A DNA stretch of 64,000 bases from Pseudoscleropodium purum. Lineage: Eukaryota > Streptophyta > Bryopsida > Hypnales > Brachytheciaceae. Position 1 is the first letter of the stretch. The number at the start of each line of letters is the position of its first letter. The stretch spans positions 11,842,001 through 11,906,000 of the forward strand of contig OZ017797.1 of assembly GCA_963969395.1 (NCBI GenBank), read 5' to 3'. Below the pieces are notes generated by a model. That model was not told the origin of the DNA, made no database searches, and worked only from the letters and a program-made list of their open reading frames with translations. Positions 11,206-23,045 of the stretch are shown here, one piece after another. Both the position numbers and the translations under genes were made by a program.

Positions 11206-11997
11206 ATGGATTTGTCTGTATTCTTGATCCTTCTCTTTGTCACCTTGCAGTTCGTTGCAGAGTACCGTGATTGGAGTCAGTTAAGAGTGAAGTTGGGCAT
11301 CTTCATCGCCACTCTTGGCCTCACCTTGCCAAATATCATATTCATGGTCATCGATTGGTGGCAATCTCCGCACTCCAAGATGGCCTTGTTGGTTTTGAAT
11401 ACGTTCAAGCCGATACTTCGAGGAGAAACGTACAGGTTGTTCAGATGGTTGAAAAGTATTGGAATAGGTTTAACTTCTGATGAACTCAATTACCTGCCCA
11501 TTTCAAATCCTTGTAACACTTCTGATTTCTTCGTGACTAGAGAATGCTTCCTAGCTTTTAGAAGAGCAGGGATTAATAATAGGGTCATACCAGAAGATGA
11601 AGAGCTTCCAGGTACATTCCCTTACATGCTTAGCACTAGATGTACTGCCTTTCTTACACAATATGAAAATGAGACTATCTTTGTTCATCAGGTGAAGTTT
11701 AGTAGGAAATTACAGGAACTTTCGGACAACCCTACACTAACTTATGAAGATTTCGTAAGTCATCATTTATTTAAGTCGAGTTTGATAAGAAGTGCAACTT
11801 TCAAGAATTTGGATATATCAACGGCAAAGCACTTAATAGTGCGATTGAAGAAAATAATTGGCTCTAAAATGCCTATACTTGAAAATTTCGATTGGAGACG
11901 GGAATGGTTGTATTTTCATGCAGCTTCTACTCTTGACTACCTCAACGAAGACCTTGTGCTCCTCCAAGGTGATGGAGAAAGCATTGCAATGCGATAG
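11206..11997 (+). CDS. Unknown two-TM protein, family copy 2 (intact)
   Basis: I do not recognise this family. The frame encodes 263 residues from an ATG in context gtcgcaATGga, conserved with copies 3 and 4. Residues 1-18 (MDLSVFLILLFVTLQFVA) are hydrophobic and could be a signal anchor. A second membrane segment is at about 30-50 (GIFIATLGLTLPNIIFMVI), followed by a conserved IDWWQSPHSKMALLVLNTF stretch and a polar domain to the end. Motifs shared with other copies: LNYLPIS, SDFF-T-ECF, YENET with a potential N-glycosylation site, FSRKL, LFKSSLIRS, and C-terminal RREW-YFHA-STLDYL. No catalytic motif is apparent. The first 100 residues differ from copy 3 at about six positions, the rest at about half. 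It appears intronless. Likely a membrane-anchored protein specific to this lineage; function unknown. Confidence 0.75.
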   Translation: MDLSVFLILLFVTLQFVAEYRDWSQLRVKLGIFIATLGLTLPNIIFMVIDWWQSPHSKMALLVLNTFKPILRGETYRLFRWLKSIGIGLTSDELNYLPISNPCNTSDFFVTRECFLAFRRAGINNRVIPEDEELPGTFPYMLSTRCTAFLTQYENETIFVHQVKFSRKLQELSDNPTLTYEDFVSHHLFKSSLIRSATFKNLDISTAKHLIVRLKKIIGSKMPILENFDWRREWLYFHAASTLDYLNEDLVLLQGDGESIAMR

Positions 11998-12850
11998 TAT
12001 GTTCTTATTCCATCCTCATTGTCATTGGGCTTAGCAGAAGGCCATGTTGAACAGAAGATGTAATGCTTCATATTGATGGAATTGAAAGTAGTTGAAAAAG
12101 CTGATCGATGTTGCTCTTTGGACCAATGCTTATTAGTATTTCCTTATATATCTCTGCTTTTATTTCAATTCCTTCATCTCCGAATCAGATTCATGGAAGG
12201 GAACAAGATGCACATTCTCGTTTAGTATTGATTAGGCGACATTAAACTTGTTGTTGAGGCTAGGTAGTCAACACAAGGTCAACTGGGAGATTAGTTTTAT
12301 GAAGAATCCATTTGGATGGCTATTATGGGAGATGTGAACTTTTTCAGGATTAAATGCAGGCTTTGCTGAGTATGTGCAGACTTTGTGTTTTTAATTGAAT
12401 CTATGTATATTCAAATCTGTAGATTCAACTTTCTTTGGTGTGTAATTATTGTTGGTGTGTGTTTATTATCAAATACAAGTTTCGTGTTCCATATAGAACA
12501 TGCTTAGGTTAGATTACTTCTCAAGCAGTTCGATTGAATGGAACTAATGTCTTGTCTTTTGAGCGATGTAGTTCCCCTTGCTTGTAATGTAATGTGCTGG
12601 AATGTTGATTTGCTCCAATTCTAAATTCAATGAGTAACAAAAAGGTTTTGATGTTTGAGGGAGATTCGAACACTTGGTTGCCTGCGGTTCCCTTGCTACA
12701 CTCATATCCTATTGTTACGGTTGGGGGTGGGTTCTGATGTGATGACAGTGCACTCATTATGCAATTTGTAAATGCTTTAAGTCATCAGGATTGTGAAGGA
12801 AGCCTTTGAATTCACTTGCAACGGTCTCTAAACTCTGTTTCCAGTGGGAG
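11998..12850 (+). repeat. 3' flank of unit 2
   Basis: Collinear with the 3' flanks of copies 1, 3 and 4, including gaagaatccatttggatgg near 12302, aggctttg-tgagtatgtgcag and the gttcccttgctacactc stretch. It ends at a ctctgtttccagtgggag sequence that corresponds to the start of repeat X in other units, where an unrelated GC-rich block replaces the rest of X. Confidence 0.6.
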
Positions 12851-13040
12851 TGCCACTGGGAGATTTTGGCCCTTCAGCCTGGGGCTGAACAGGGGGCTAA
12901 AAGGAGTCCCAGGTTCGGCCTGAGGTTCGGAACCTTCCTCGCGCGCGCTCACCCAGTATGCAAGACGCGACTGCACCATCCTCCGCTCAGTGACTTGCCA
13001 CGCCCGATCGATGGCCGCCTTCGCCACGGCTAGGGACCAC
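12851..13040. other. GC-rich block with GGGGGCTAAAAGG motif
   Basis: About 190 bp, GC- and CpG-rich, abruptly different from AT-rich neighbours. It contains cagggggctaaaaggag, related to motifs near 21738 and 28457. It sits where the other units continue into repeat X, so it is probably an insertion or replacement. The short frames on both strands (12806-13033 and 12812-13027) overlap each other and have no support. Confidence 0.45.
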
Positions 13041-13178
13041 CTTTTCGAATAAGCTTAGATGCAGGCACTACTCACGGTTTTTAATTAATTTTTTCCCTGT
13101 GAATGACATTTTAAGTAATGCTAAATTTTATATTATCATTGGATGGTCACTGTAATTTTCTCTTTGAATCTTTATTAA

Positions 13179-13399
13179 CCCTTAAACACCCAAGGGATGA
13201 CCTTCCAAATCATTCTTTTTTATTACTGTGTGAAGCAAGCCTCTAAAATTGCAAAAGTAGTCATTGCAAATCAAACTACTGTAGAAGATCTTCCCTTTCC
13301 AAAACAAATTTTGAGGATGAATAATTGCACTTCCATCCTATACAATTTGATTCTGCCTCATTTATCAAGACACAAACCATCCACCTCGGCATTTAAGGG
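13179..13399. mobile_element. TTAA-type short element
   Basis: A 221-bp element bounded by TTAA (13175-13178 and 13400-13403). Its termini CCCTTAAACACC and, in reverse complement, CCCTTAAATGCC form imperfect inverted repeats. It belongs to a set of TTAA-CCC(C/T)TAA-ended elements in this window (see 43112, 53195, 32062). It is non-coding. Confidence 0.65.
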
Positions 13400-13403
13400 T
13401 TAA

Positions 13404-14879
13404 CCTTGAAAGGACAAGTCCATGAGAAGTTTTTCCATACTTCTGAACTATTCCCTCGAAACTTGCATACTTCAAAATCATAGTTGGCTTAAAATTGACT
13501 TGTACAAATTCTTGTCTAAAATCAAAATCCATACATCAAGAATGCTTAGGGTTTTTCTTTACAAATTGTTTTAGCACTATGAAAATTTATAACTTATTTA
13601 CATTGCGTTCAAAAAATACAAGGTAAGACTATAAATAAATATTATTCAATTCTAAGAAGATTCAACAAAAAATGTGGCAATTTCATAGTAAAATGTGCAC
13701 TCATTTACTTGTCCAATGAATCATAGTTGTAGTCAGTTTATATATTTATTTGCTTTTGCTATATATGAATGAAATTTGTATATTTGACTTCTATGTCTCT
13801 TATTAAAAATTAATACATTTTCTATTGAAGAACTAAAATTACGGCGAATGTTTTAAGTAACAAATGAAAAAAATTCATATCAAACTCATAATGCACTTAA
13901 AAAAGTGGAATTAACTCCATTGAACTTAATTAGGTGCGTATTACTAGGAAAAATCAACATGTAAAAATAGGTAAGATGTTTTATTTAAAATTTTCAGAAT
14001 GAAAGATTGTGATTATATATTTTATATACATACACGTACATATAAAATGTATGCAACCAAGTTGTTTTTTTCCAGTTCTTATTATTTCAATACCTATCTT
14101 CTTTCTAACTCACTTTAACTTCTACTAAATAAATTTTGCATATAAACTAGACTTTATGATAATGATATTAATAGAAGTTCAAATACTATTCATTACAATT
14201 CTTGACATTCCTATATATTTGTGTTACATTCTTATATACTTGTGTTCTAAATAAAGGTATAGAAATAGTGTGCTTTTTCTTTCAACAAAAAATAAGAGAC
14301 ATTCTCAAAAGTAACATGAAACTCTTTCATAAATTTGTAATTACTAGTTACACTTGTAAAGCATTTAAAAAAAAATTTCATTATTTCAATAAAAATCCTA
14401 AAAAAACTCATTTTGTATATTGCATCAAATATTCTATCTATATTATATATCCAAACCTTTTTTTTTTCCAAATTAATTAACTTATAAAAGTTTCTAGTGT
14501 TTTTAGGCCAACTTCACACTAGCTAATTCATATTATTCAAATTGAATGCAAGTCTAAAATCTTCATCTATATTAATTCATTAACAAATCCAACTATACGA
14601 TCTTCTTCTTCATTTGTTAAAGTATGCCCCCTTTAAATTTTAGAATAAAACTTTAGTAATTGCAAGATCTAGTTCCTTGAATTTCAAGAAGGATTATTTT
14701 GAATTCATCAAATGGTTAGATTTCAGATTTCAAACACTTTATACAAAAATGTGTACATCCTCCAACTTTTTATTCTCTACTGTATGTTGAACATATAAGT
14801 TGGTAATATCTATTTGAAATTTCAAATAAAAAATTTTCATATTTAGTTTGAAAAAAAATTTAAGTAACAAAAGTAGAGT
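13404..14879. other. AT-rich DNA, no gene seen
   Basis: Very AT-rich. The overlapping frames on both strands at 14202-14480 are mirror shadows of low-complexity sequence. No element ends were recognised. Confidence 0.45.
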
Positions 14880-15345
14880 TTGATTTACAATACAAATTTG
14901 ATAAAAATTTAATTTTGGAACTAAACAATGCCAATTCCAATGGTTGTAATATATGAACAATCAACACCCACTTTCTCTCTCTATTTAAAAAATACTCAAA
15001 TGATCTGGAATTTTTCAAGCATGTAGCCAACTTGCCTTGAAGAATGAATCCAAAAAGTTGCAACCATTTTGGGCACTTTTTCATGCAAATGTGACCTTGT
15101 GAAGTGTAGCTGCCCGATTTTTTGCAGGGCCAAAAAAAGACTTTTTTGTCAATTGAAACACTAATATCTTGCAATCCACACGGTGGAAATTTCTGAAATT
15201 TTTTCCACATCTTTTGCAATGATTGTACTACAAGATCCTACGGTTGGATGTATCCAAAAATGTTTAAATTTTTTTGGTATATGTCCTAAAAATGGCAGTT
15301 CGAGAGTGTTTTTGGTGAAAATATAGTTAAGGAACTTTAGAGGTT
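14880..15345 (+). repeat. Copy of the 41.5/43.1-kb repeat
   Basis: The sequence from atgtagccaacttg through ttgtgaagtgtagctgccc to ctacaagatcctac is collinear with 43690-43920 and is the reverse complement of 41560-41810. Its left 80 bp (aatgccaattccaatggttg) are inverted relative to that arrangement, so this copy is rearranged. The minus-strand frame at 14860-15219 is an accident of the repeat. Confidence 0.6.
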
Positions 15346-16379
15346 CATCTTCCTCAACCATTTCTCCTTTGTAATCCACTTACATTTTAAAGGACATGAT
15401 ATTCATTCCTTGTGAATATATTTGACAAATTTATTCAAAATATTATAGTTGAAACTACAAAAATATAAATCCAATACATTTCTTCTTATTCCACTTGTTT
15501 TTTTTTCAAAATTACAAAATTATATTTTCTATTATATTTGCAAACTTTTTAAAATCTCCTATTATAACACTTATGAACATGTTCTATCAAATTCCTCTCT
15601 ATTTGAGCTCAAGAATAATATCAATAACCTCATGATATTTGTCACTATGATTTCCATTTGTCTTTCAAAGTTCATATAAATCTAAGTACTTGTAATGATA
15701 AGAGTTTAAAAAATTTTCTTTTAAAAATTATACCAAAGTTAAGTTGATGTTACAACTATGAAGATGTTTATTATTTGAATTTTTTTTCTTTTAATAAAAG
15801 AGGATAATGCTTAAAATTTAGTGAGTTAAAAAAATTGATCAATTATTCATAGAATCCATCAAATTTCATTAAATTGAATGTTACATAAACTACCTTTTTA
15901 GGTAGGTAAAATTTTGTTAAGCATTCTTTAATTTCAAAAAATAGAAGGTTATTGCTTTCAGTTCTTTCTCACTTCAAGATTTAGAAGCTTAATTCCTCTA
16001 AATTTTTCATGAATGTAAATGTATTATGAAAAAAAATACAAATTGGGAAAAAAAATTGCATCAACATGTTAAAAAACAAATGAAAATAGAAGTAAATGCA
16101 ATTGGTTTGAAAATTTACAAGACCATAGATATAAACTACAAATTTTCAAACTAGAGGTCGTATAAACACCTATTATTCACAGTAGACTACCTTTGATTGG
16201 CCCAAAAAATGCTTCAATATAGAAAACACAAAATACAAAATGCTTCAATGTCAACTTGTGAAAAATGCTTTACAAGCTCATTTTTCTATGAAGAATTGTT
16301 CCAAATGGTATTGCTTTTTTTGGATTATTTTTTGTAGACAAGGTATTACTATGCTTGAAAAATTTAAGATAGTTTGGAA
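15346..16379. other. AT-rich DNA, no gene seen
   Basis: No convincing frame or element end. Long A and T runs are frequent. Confidence 0.4.
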
Positions 16380-16530
16380 TTGCTCAACATTTAGGAAAAA
16401 AAAGGTACATATATAGTGCTATAGAATGATTCAAAATACTATATTGTTGAGAATTTAATTATGGAATTGAAAAATGCCAATCCCAATGGTTGCATTATTC
16501 TAGTAAACAATCTACATCCTATGACTTCTT
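16380..16530 (-). repeat. Partial copy of the 41.5/43.1-kb repeat
   Basis: The words gaatttaattatggaat, aatgccaatcccaatggttg and aacaatctacatcctatga match 41885-41970 in order and in the same orientation, and the reverse complement of 43525-43590. The copy is truncated on both sides. Confidence 0.6.
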
Positions 16531-17723
16531 TTTCCTCCAAAAATTTTCAATGTACCCTATTAATTAGTATACATAACCATAAAACACTCTCTTACTAATG
16601 GTGGAAACTTTAGATTCATCCAACACAAACTCTAAATTCTAGATTTTGTAAAAAATATGCGAACATTTTTAACTCAAACTTGTCAATCTCAGAAAGTATT
16701 TAAGTGGAGTGTCTCTCATTTGGTACCCCAATATAATAAAGATTTTAATGCTTTTTTATTCAACTCAATCACTATGTGCATTTCTTCAATTAATTATAGT
16801 AGCTATTCTAATAATAATTTTTTAATGTGTTTGAAATTTTAATTCACTAGATAAATACTTAGAGGAAAATGAAATACTTCTATAGGTAATTGAAGGTACC
16901 ACTATCATACAATTTTTTGCCTTACCTCATCTAGTTGTTTCTCAGTAGAATAACCTTCTCTAAAAGTTCATCAATAAATCGCCTTCTCAAATTTTCTTTT
17001 CACTTAAAATACACATACTTGAAATAAATAAAAAATTAGATTCTAATATTTACAACATGAATTTACTCTGAAATTTATAAATTTAATTCTACACTATCAT
17101 AAATATTCACATTAATTAGTGACATGAGACTACTAGTAAAATCTATATAATGCAAGTAAGTTAGACATGGCTCATATAGTAAAAATATCCCCCACAACCT
17201 TTCCAATTACAATGATTGAATTCCTCCATAAGTTGATTGGTTTTTTACTGATATCATTTCCTTTTCATTGTAAATAACATTCAAACTGTTAAGCATTGTA
17301 CAAAAGAGAATTGAAATTGATCATCATGCGAAATTAATATTCCAAGATTACACAATTTCAATGAAGAGTAACAAATTTTAGTTTCAAAAATAGCATAATT
17401 TCCATCTTTTGTATTATAATAGACAATTTTTATGGTTCTACATAATATTTAATTGAAAAAAATTAGTCAAAAAATTTTACATTCATTAGTACAAATATAT
17501 ATATAAACTCAAATATTTCTAAATCAAGTTTAATGGATAAGCTCATTTCTAAATTTTTTAGAACAAATCAACAAAAAATTCATTAGCAATAGTGCTTTAT
17601 ACTCTGACACTAAACTAATCTATCCCGCTTTTGTGTATCTTGCATTTCATATGCTAGATTTTTAGTTCGTCCTAAACGTGAGTTTTTGATGCACATGAAT
17701 TTGTGCATGATGCACATCATTGG
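16531..17723. other. 3' flank of the transposase gene, no gene seen
   Basis: AT-rich. CACTATC-like words occur at about 16906 and 17093, but neither is followed by a terminus resembling the local CACTA MITEs, and I found no matching inverted end beyond 20.9 kb. The end of the transposon is therefore not assigned. Confidence 0.35.
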
Positions 17724-20700
17724 TCAAATGCATGTGTCATCATATGGAACAAATATATTGTTTTTGATGAAATTCATACCAGTGAATTCATCAACCATGT
17801 TTGATTCGTGGCCATTCATTGATATTCTTATTTGCTCATAATATCTTACTGCAAAATATACTTGAATGTACCCTTCAAATTCATGTGAAAAAAATTGAGT
17901 AATTCTACCTTTAAAGGGTGTGCCTTGTGGATTATCATGTTTCACTACAACGTCATCACCAATTTTATAAAAGATGTTGCCCATCATACTTCTCTTGTGC
18001 TTGTATATGTATGGTGTCTGACTAATTTGCATGTGTGGATGTTGATGATGCAAATAAGAAGAAATAGTAGCATCAGCTTGTTCTGGTCTATTTTGAAGAG
18101 GACTAATTATAATACCCTTTGTAATTGATGTCAAATAACAAGAACTCATTGGTGGACACTTCAATAACTTCATCAATTCTATAGCTTTTCCCTTTGTGGA
18201 TACTCTTAGGCAACCATTACCGTGTGTCAGTGGGCATATAGAATGATTAGCATGATCGTCAAGAACTTCTTCAGAGTGCCAATATGATTTGTGTATTTCT
18301 TTAAGTACTCTTTCTGAAGTCTTCAAATTGTCACGTTCTTCATATTTGTATGTACAAACCTTTTGAAACAATGTTCGTGAACAATACTTAATGAATGTGA
18401 CCTCTACATTCTTCTGATTTGTGTTCATGTTTGTAAATTTTTGTATTTCTCGTTCATATGGATAACACCAATACACATCACTATGTCCAAACCGTCTTAC
18501 ATCTTCCAAAATATGCCCTGCTCCAACGACATGCTCCAACGGTCTACCATTCGGACCATCCAATTCTTCTCCAAGGATTCGCCATTTCTGTGACAATCGA
18601 TGAACTACAAACATGACATCCTCTATCCAACCTCTTGACCTCGTATAGTTGAAAAAATAATGAGCTATGTCCACAAGATACAATCCTTGCGTGCAACGTT
18701 CTGTCAAATATTTTCCTTTGAATTTATGTAGAATGATAGGTAACACCCATTGCACAAATTTTTGGTATTCCTCAGCTGTATAAGTGTCATAATTGCTTAT
18801 AGGATCATGTAGCCACTGGCTTTGTTTCAATTCTATTACACGCGCTTCTTTGATGGACTTACAAGAAGACTTCACAATGTCCAATAGTTCAACTTTGTGT
18901 TCATGCTTCTCTATGTCTTCAAAAAATTTCTTAGTGTAAGTTTTGAAGATGTTCAAACCCAAAATATGCATCACATCAAATACCAAATCCTTTAACAAGT
19001 CAAATCCATATAAATGGTACAACCTCCACAACTTTGACTCTCCAGATACACCAGACACTCTACTACGGCGTTCTCTTTCCTCCGTTTCATCACTATATAC
19101 ATTCCATTCTCGCACACCCTCAAATAGCTCTTTTGATGTCCTTCGAGGAGGTGGATTTAGAACTTGCTCTTTGTTTTTATCATATGCATATTTTCCTCCA
19201 CCTGTCTCGACAAAACTCATCTTGCACCGTCTACATCCTGCAGGTCCAGAGCTCTTCAATCTTCCAATCTTGCATTGTGCAATGTGGTCACCTGTTACTA
19301 ACATCAAAAATACCCGAATCACTAGTAAACCATCAAAAACTGGTAGGAAATTGCTGATGCTCTGAATTGGGTAGTTGTACTTGCATTGTATTCCTTTTGA
19401 AAATAACACCTCTAGTTCTTCTACAAATGGTTGTAAAAAAGATGAAATAGATTTCTTCATACGTTGTATATTGAAGTCCTCATTATTACCCAATGGAATG
19501 AATAATACAGGCAATAGTGAAATGTTTGATGAATTTCCAGCATTCAATATTGTAACATTCAAAATCCAAGAACCTCGAGACCTTTTTCCAGTCACATTGA
19601 AACCATCCCAATGAGCTCCCAATGCAATATTTCGTGGATCCCCTTTCACTAGTAACTTTGGTTTGACTACACGCCTTTTGCAATTCCAACATTGAAAATC
19701 ATAGTGCTCTAATTGAGAATTCCAATTGTTCTTCAATTCGTGGCATTTAGTTGGATAAGCACGATATGCCATGTGACATTCTTCATTGGGACAGTGCACT
19801 GGTAATTCCCATTGACGTTGGGGATTCCACCAATCTTGAGTCTCTCTCATCTTCTCACCATCCCAAAAATATTGAATAGAAGTTGGTGGTGCATCTTTAT
19901 TGAGCCACCGCTCCCGATTGTTCCACATAGATAACATTTCAGTGCAAAGAGTTCTTGATGACATGATTGATTCCAATTGCAAAGAAATTGGTAAGTAATC
20001 AAAAGAGATCATTTGTCCCCTCACTGTTCTGCATTCGGTGCACAATTGACCATGAATTCTACACAGTCTCTTCAAATTGGTAGGAGCAATACAACTACAC
20101 CGTGAAGCCGCATTTCTTTCGTGAGTATCATCTGAACTAGGTGCAAAGAGAATGGCCTCGTGAGTATAGTCTTCTGTGCCCAAACACATTCTCCATCTTT
20201 GTGGTTGAACCATACCCCATTTTTTATACGTATTAAGGAGCTTTGTGAAAGATGATGGCGTAGTGGATGACCCTTCAAAGTCTCCTTGCCAATTCATTGG
20301 CATATTCCTGAGTGCATCTCCTAATTTTTCTTTTCCTGGCTCTATTTTTTTTCCCACTCCTGAAAATATTTGATCTAGCATGTAATCTTGTAACTCAATT
20401 GACATCTTTTTGTTATTCCATTCAGCTTGTACTTTTATCAAGACATGCTTCATTGTAATTTTCATTTCACTTAGAAGATCTAAATCTTGTGATTCATTTG
20501 CCTCTTGGTATTCCTCTTCTTCTTGCACTCTTTGGTTAATTGGAACTTCACTTGGTTCTAATGGTGGTGGATTCCCTTCAAATGGTGGTAGATTTATATC
20601 AACATCACTAGGGGCTACAACAATTGGATCTACATCTTCTTCTAATGGATTGCTATGTAATTCTTGCTCTCTTTCTAATTGAATTTGCCTTTCATGTTCA

Positions 20701-20825
20701 CGTTCCAAATGTGCACGGAACGTCCTTCTGTCGACATATTTGCCTTCTTGGGTGTTTGTTTTGCATTTAAAACATGAGCAAAATTTGGATCGAAGAGGAC
20801 GATCTCTTTGTCCCGTACGCCTCAT
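17724..20825 (-). CDS. En/Spm (CACTA)-like transposase, intact
   Basis: A single uninterrupted frame of 1033 residues from ATG at 20825. An upstream extension to 20873 begins at TTG and is not a plant start. Reading from the N terminus: a CxCxxC...H-H cluster at about 16-45, an acidic glutamate-rich linker to about 115, a Cys-rich cluster near 240-270, CPNEEC and CWNCKRR near 343-385, GDHIAQC and CRRCKMS near 505-540, FDVMHILGLN near 615, YPYERE near 785, and a C-terminal KIGDDVVV domain near 955. GDH-AQC...CRRC, D-MH and W-YP-ER resemble the Tnp2/Transposase_21 and DUF4218-type regions of plant CACTA transposases; this is family recognition by eye. It would bind element ends and catalyse cut-and-paste transposition in the nucleus. 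It has no stops or frameshifts, so it is recent or maintained. It could be domesticated, since no terminal repeats were found around it. Confidence 0.8.
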   Translation of the reverse strand: MRRTGQRDRPLRSKFCSCFKCKTNTQEGKYVDRRTFRAHLEREHERQIQLEREQELHSNPLEEDVDPIVVAPSDVDINLPPFEGNPPPLEPSEVPINQRVQEEEEYQEANESQDLDLLSEMKITMKHVLIKVQAEWNNKKMSIELQDYMLDQIFSGVGKKIEPGKEKLGDALRNMPMNWQGDFEGSSTTPSSFTKLLNTYKKWGMVQPQRWRMCLGTEDYTHEAILFAPSSDDTHERNAASRCSCIAPTNLKRLCRIHGQLCTECRTVRGQMISFDYLPISLQLESIMSSRTLCTEMLSMWNNRERWLNKDAPPTSIQYFWDGEKMRETQDWWNPQRQWELPVHCPNEECHMAYRAYPTKCHELKNNWNSQLEHYDFQCWNCKRRVVKPKLLVKGDPRNIALGAHWDGFNVTGKRSRGSWILNVTILNAGNSSNISLLPVLFIPLGNNEDFNIQRMKKSISSFLQPFVEELEVLFSKGIQCKYNYPIQSISNFLPVFDGLLVIRVFLMLVTGDHIAQCKIGRLKSSGPAGCRRCKMSFVETGGGKYAYDKNKEQVLNPPPRRTSKELFEGVREWNVYSDETEERERRSRVSGVSGESKLWRLYHLYGFDLLKDLVFDVMHILGLNIFKTYTKKFFEDIEKHEHKVELLDIVKSSCKSIKEARVIELKQSQWLHDPISNYDTYTAEEYQKFVQWVLPIILHKFKGKYLTERCTQGLYLVDIAHYFFNYTRSRGWIEDVMFVVHRLSQKWRILGEELDGPNGRPLEHVVGAGHILEDVRRFGHSDVYWCYPYEREIQKFTNMNTNQKNVEVTFIKYCSRTLFQKVCTYKYEERDNLKTSERVLKEIHKSYWHSEEVLDDHANHSICPLTHGNGCLRVSTKGKAIELMKLLKCPPMSSCYLTSITKGIIISPLQNRPEQADATISSYLHHQHPHMQISQTPYIYKHKRSMMGNIFYKIGDDVVVKHDNPQGTPFKGRITQFFSHEFEGYIQVYFAVRYYEQIRISMNGHESNMVDEFTGMNFIKNNIFVPYDDTCI

Positions 20826-21714
20826 TTTGAAGTTCAAAAAGTTATATACAACAAATACGTATATATTTAGCAACCCAAAAAATCGTACATAATTAAGTAA
20901 TTGCGTTGTTCTTGTTAATTCAATACCTATATTTCATATAATTCACTTCCATTTCCACTATAATATCAATATGAACTAAACTTCATAAGAACTCCATATA
21001 TAAAGATGTAAAACTCTTATCATATAATTCTTTAATATTCTTTAGTTTCATTTTTATATACCTATTTTTTTCAATAAAGTAAAAAAAATGGTATAATTTT
21101 TCTTTTCAAAAATAGAATAATAAGGTAAAAAAACTCTTAGAATTCAAAAAAAAGAAGTTGCATCTCCAAAATAAAAATGTACATATGTTAAACAAATAAA
21201 AATGTACATATGCGTTGATTCAATGGCCATGTAAATGCGATGTGAAGTTGAGCACACTGTTCCTAGAATCTTGAAGTCAAGTACGTCTTTGGTAAACAAC
21301 TCTAAAGATTCAAGCATTTAAAAATTGAATGTGCATTGGTGAACATCACTAAAAAATTTTAAAATAATTATTTTTAGAGATTGATTTCAATTAGGAAAAC
21401 AAAGCTTCAAAAGTTCTATTCATACACCATTTCAAATTTGTCAAAATTGTCAAAAACAAAAAGAATTCTTGCACTTGAAAGCTATATGTATTAAAATCTA
21501 AAAAAACACAGTAATGTGTATTTTTCAATCATATTTAAATTTTTTGAAATGAATTTCACCTATAAATGAAAAAATTATGTTCAGCATTCTACCCTTCATT
21601 TATGTTAAAAATTACAGATTTTTCATATACAAGTGTTTACAAGCAAATTTTATTTTCACATTTAGCTTTTACAAAATGACAATAATTTTATGTTTCCATC
21701 AAAATTTTGCACAC
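20826..21714. other. 5' flank of transposase, no gene seen
   Basis: AT-rich DNA upstream of the transposase start. It presumably holds the promoter, but no TATA-like or subterminal repeat array could be defined confidently. Confidence 0.35.
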
Positions 21715-21850
21715 CCCCATCCGCTGCCTCACTTGTAAGGGGGGGCTAAAAGGCGGGCTAATCCTTCCCAAGTCAGCTTGGGCTAACCTCCTGAAAGCTC
21801 CACCTTCTCCACGTAGCTTGTAAGTACATTCACCCCTCCACGTACATGGC
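21715..21850. other. GC-rich block with G7 run and GGCTAAAAGG motif
   Basis: Contains taagggggggctaaaaggc followed by gtcagcttgggctaacctcc. The order of motifs (G-run, ctaaaagg, then a gggcta palindrome, then ctgaaag or ccgaaag) is shared with 28380-28540 and partly with 12851-13040, so this is a dispersed short repeat. Confidence 0.45.
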
Positions 21851-23045
21851 GATCATTTCTTTCCAGTCCAAGAAAAAATCTATGTGTGTGTGGAGTCTTT
21901 AATTGAAGCTATTTAAGGTTGTTGCAAGGGAAGTGAATACATCATCGATTTTGTGTAGGTTGTAGCTATCAATTCTGTTAGGAATTTTAGAGTTAATAAT
22001 TTGTGCATGCATAGAGTTAATAATTTTTGAGTGTTAGAAGAGATTTTCAGTTGTTGGGCGTACGCAATTTCAAGTCTTGGAAAGTATTTGTCCAAAGTTT
22101 TGGGTGAAATAAAAATAAAATATCGTAAAAGTTCTTGATAAACTATTGAACCTCAAAAAATTTCAAAAAATTTCAATGCAAATTGAAAATATATGAAGTA
22201 GCCTTGACTTGAAGTATTTCCAAGGAGACACTTGGGAGTTTAGGGGTTAAAAAAAATGTTTATTTCATATGAAATACGTACTACGAATTGATGGTAAAAA
22301 GGGTTATCTTGAGCTTCAATGACAATAGAAAATAACATGTTCACATTGACAAAAGGATTATTTAAAAAAATATATTTGATAATAATTACAATGAATCAAA
22401 ATTATGAATTTTAAATTTCAAATAATTGAAATCCTTATTTAGTTTTTATTAAATGAAAATACTTGTGCATTTGGAGATTTTTCTTTTTCTCGTTTCCAAA
22501 GTTCTTAAATTGTGAATTATTCGAATGAGTGGTCATACATTTCCACATTTTATTAATATACTAGCACGTGTTCAAACTTGCATATATAAAATGTGTCAAA
22601 TATTTTTGAGTTCACTAAATTAAAACAATCTGTACTTCTACATTTTCATTGCTTACAGAACTTCTAACAATGTAATGAGCTTGTAGGTGGCAATTGACGC
22701 AATTGAATTCATTTGATTCATGTAATCTGAATGTGTGACCAAGGTGCAATTTTAATTGTTGAACAAGTGTTTGGTATTGATTGCTTTGTTTGTCACAAAG
22801 ACATGTATTATTACAGAGTCATATTGAATGAGTTTTAAAAGGGTATGGCAGAATCTTGCAAAAGAGTCCTTGTTTCTCAAAATGAGACACTATGGGTGGA
22901 TTTTAAACATTTATTCATTCTTTCTTTGGTTGCTAGTTTCTAAATTGGTATATGTTCCATTAAAAGATTCTATTTGAATTTATTTAAATCAAAGACATTT
23001 CAAATTTGGTAGATTTTATAGGAAATGAATGATGCAATTCATTTT
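21851..23045. other. AT-rich DNA with a TTAA half-site
   Basis: At 22237-22250 the sequence gagtttaggggTTAA is a right terminus of the TTAA-type family. Its left partner was not found. Nothing else is recognisable. Confidence 0.4.

Noticed and set aside
14860..15379. Minus-strand frames of 119 and 72 codons
   Set aside because: They fall on a dispersed repeat whose other copies (41.5 and 43.1 kb) do not preserve the frames.
20826..20873. Sixteen-residue N-terminal extension of the transposase
   Set aside because: It starts at TTG. The first ATG is at 20825, directly before the basic, cysteine-rich N terminus.
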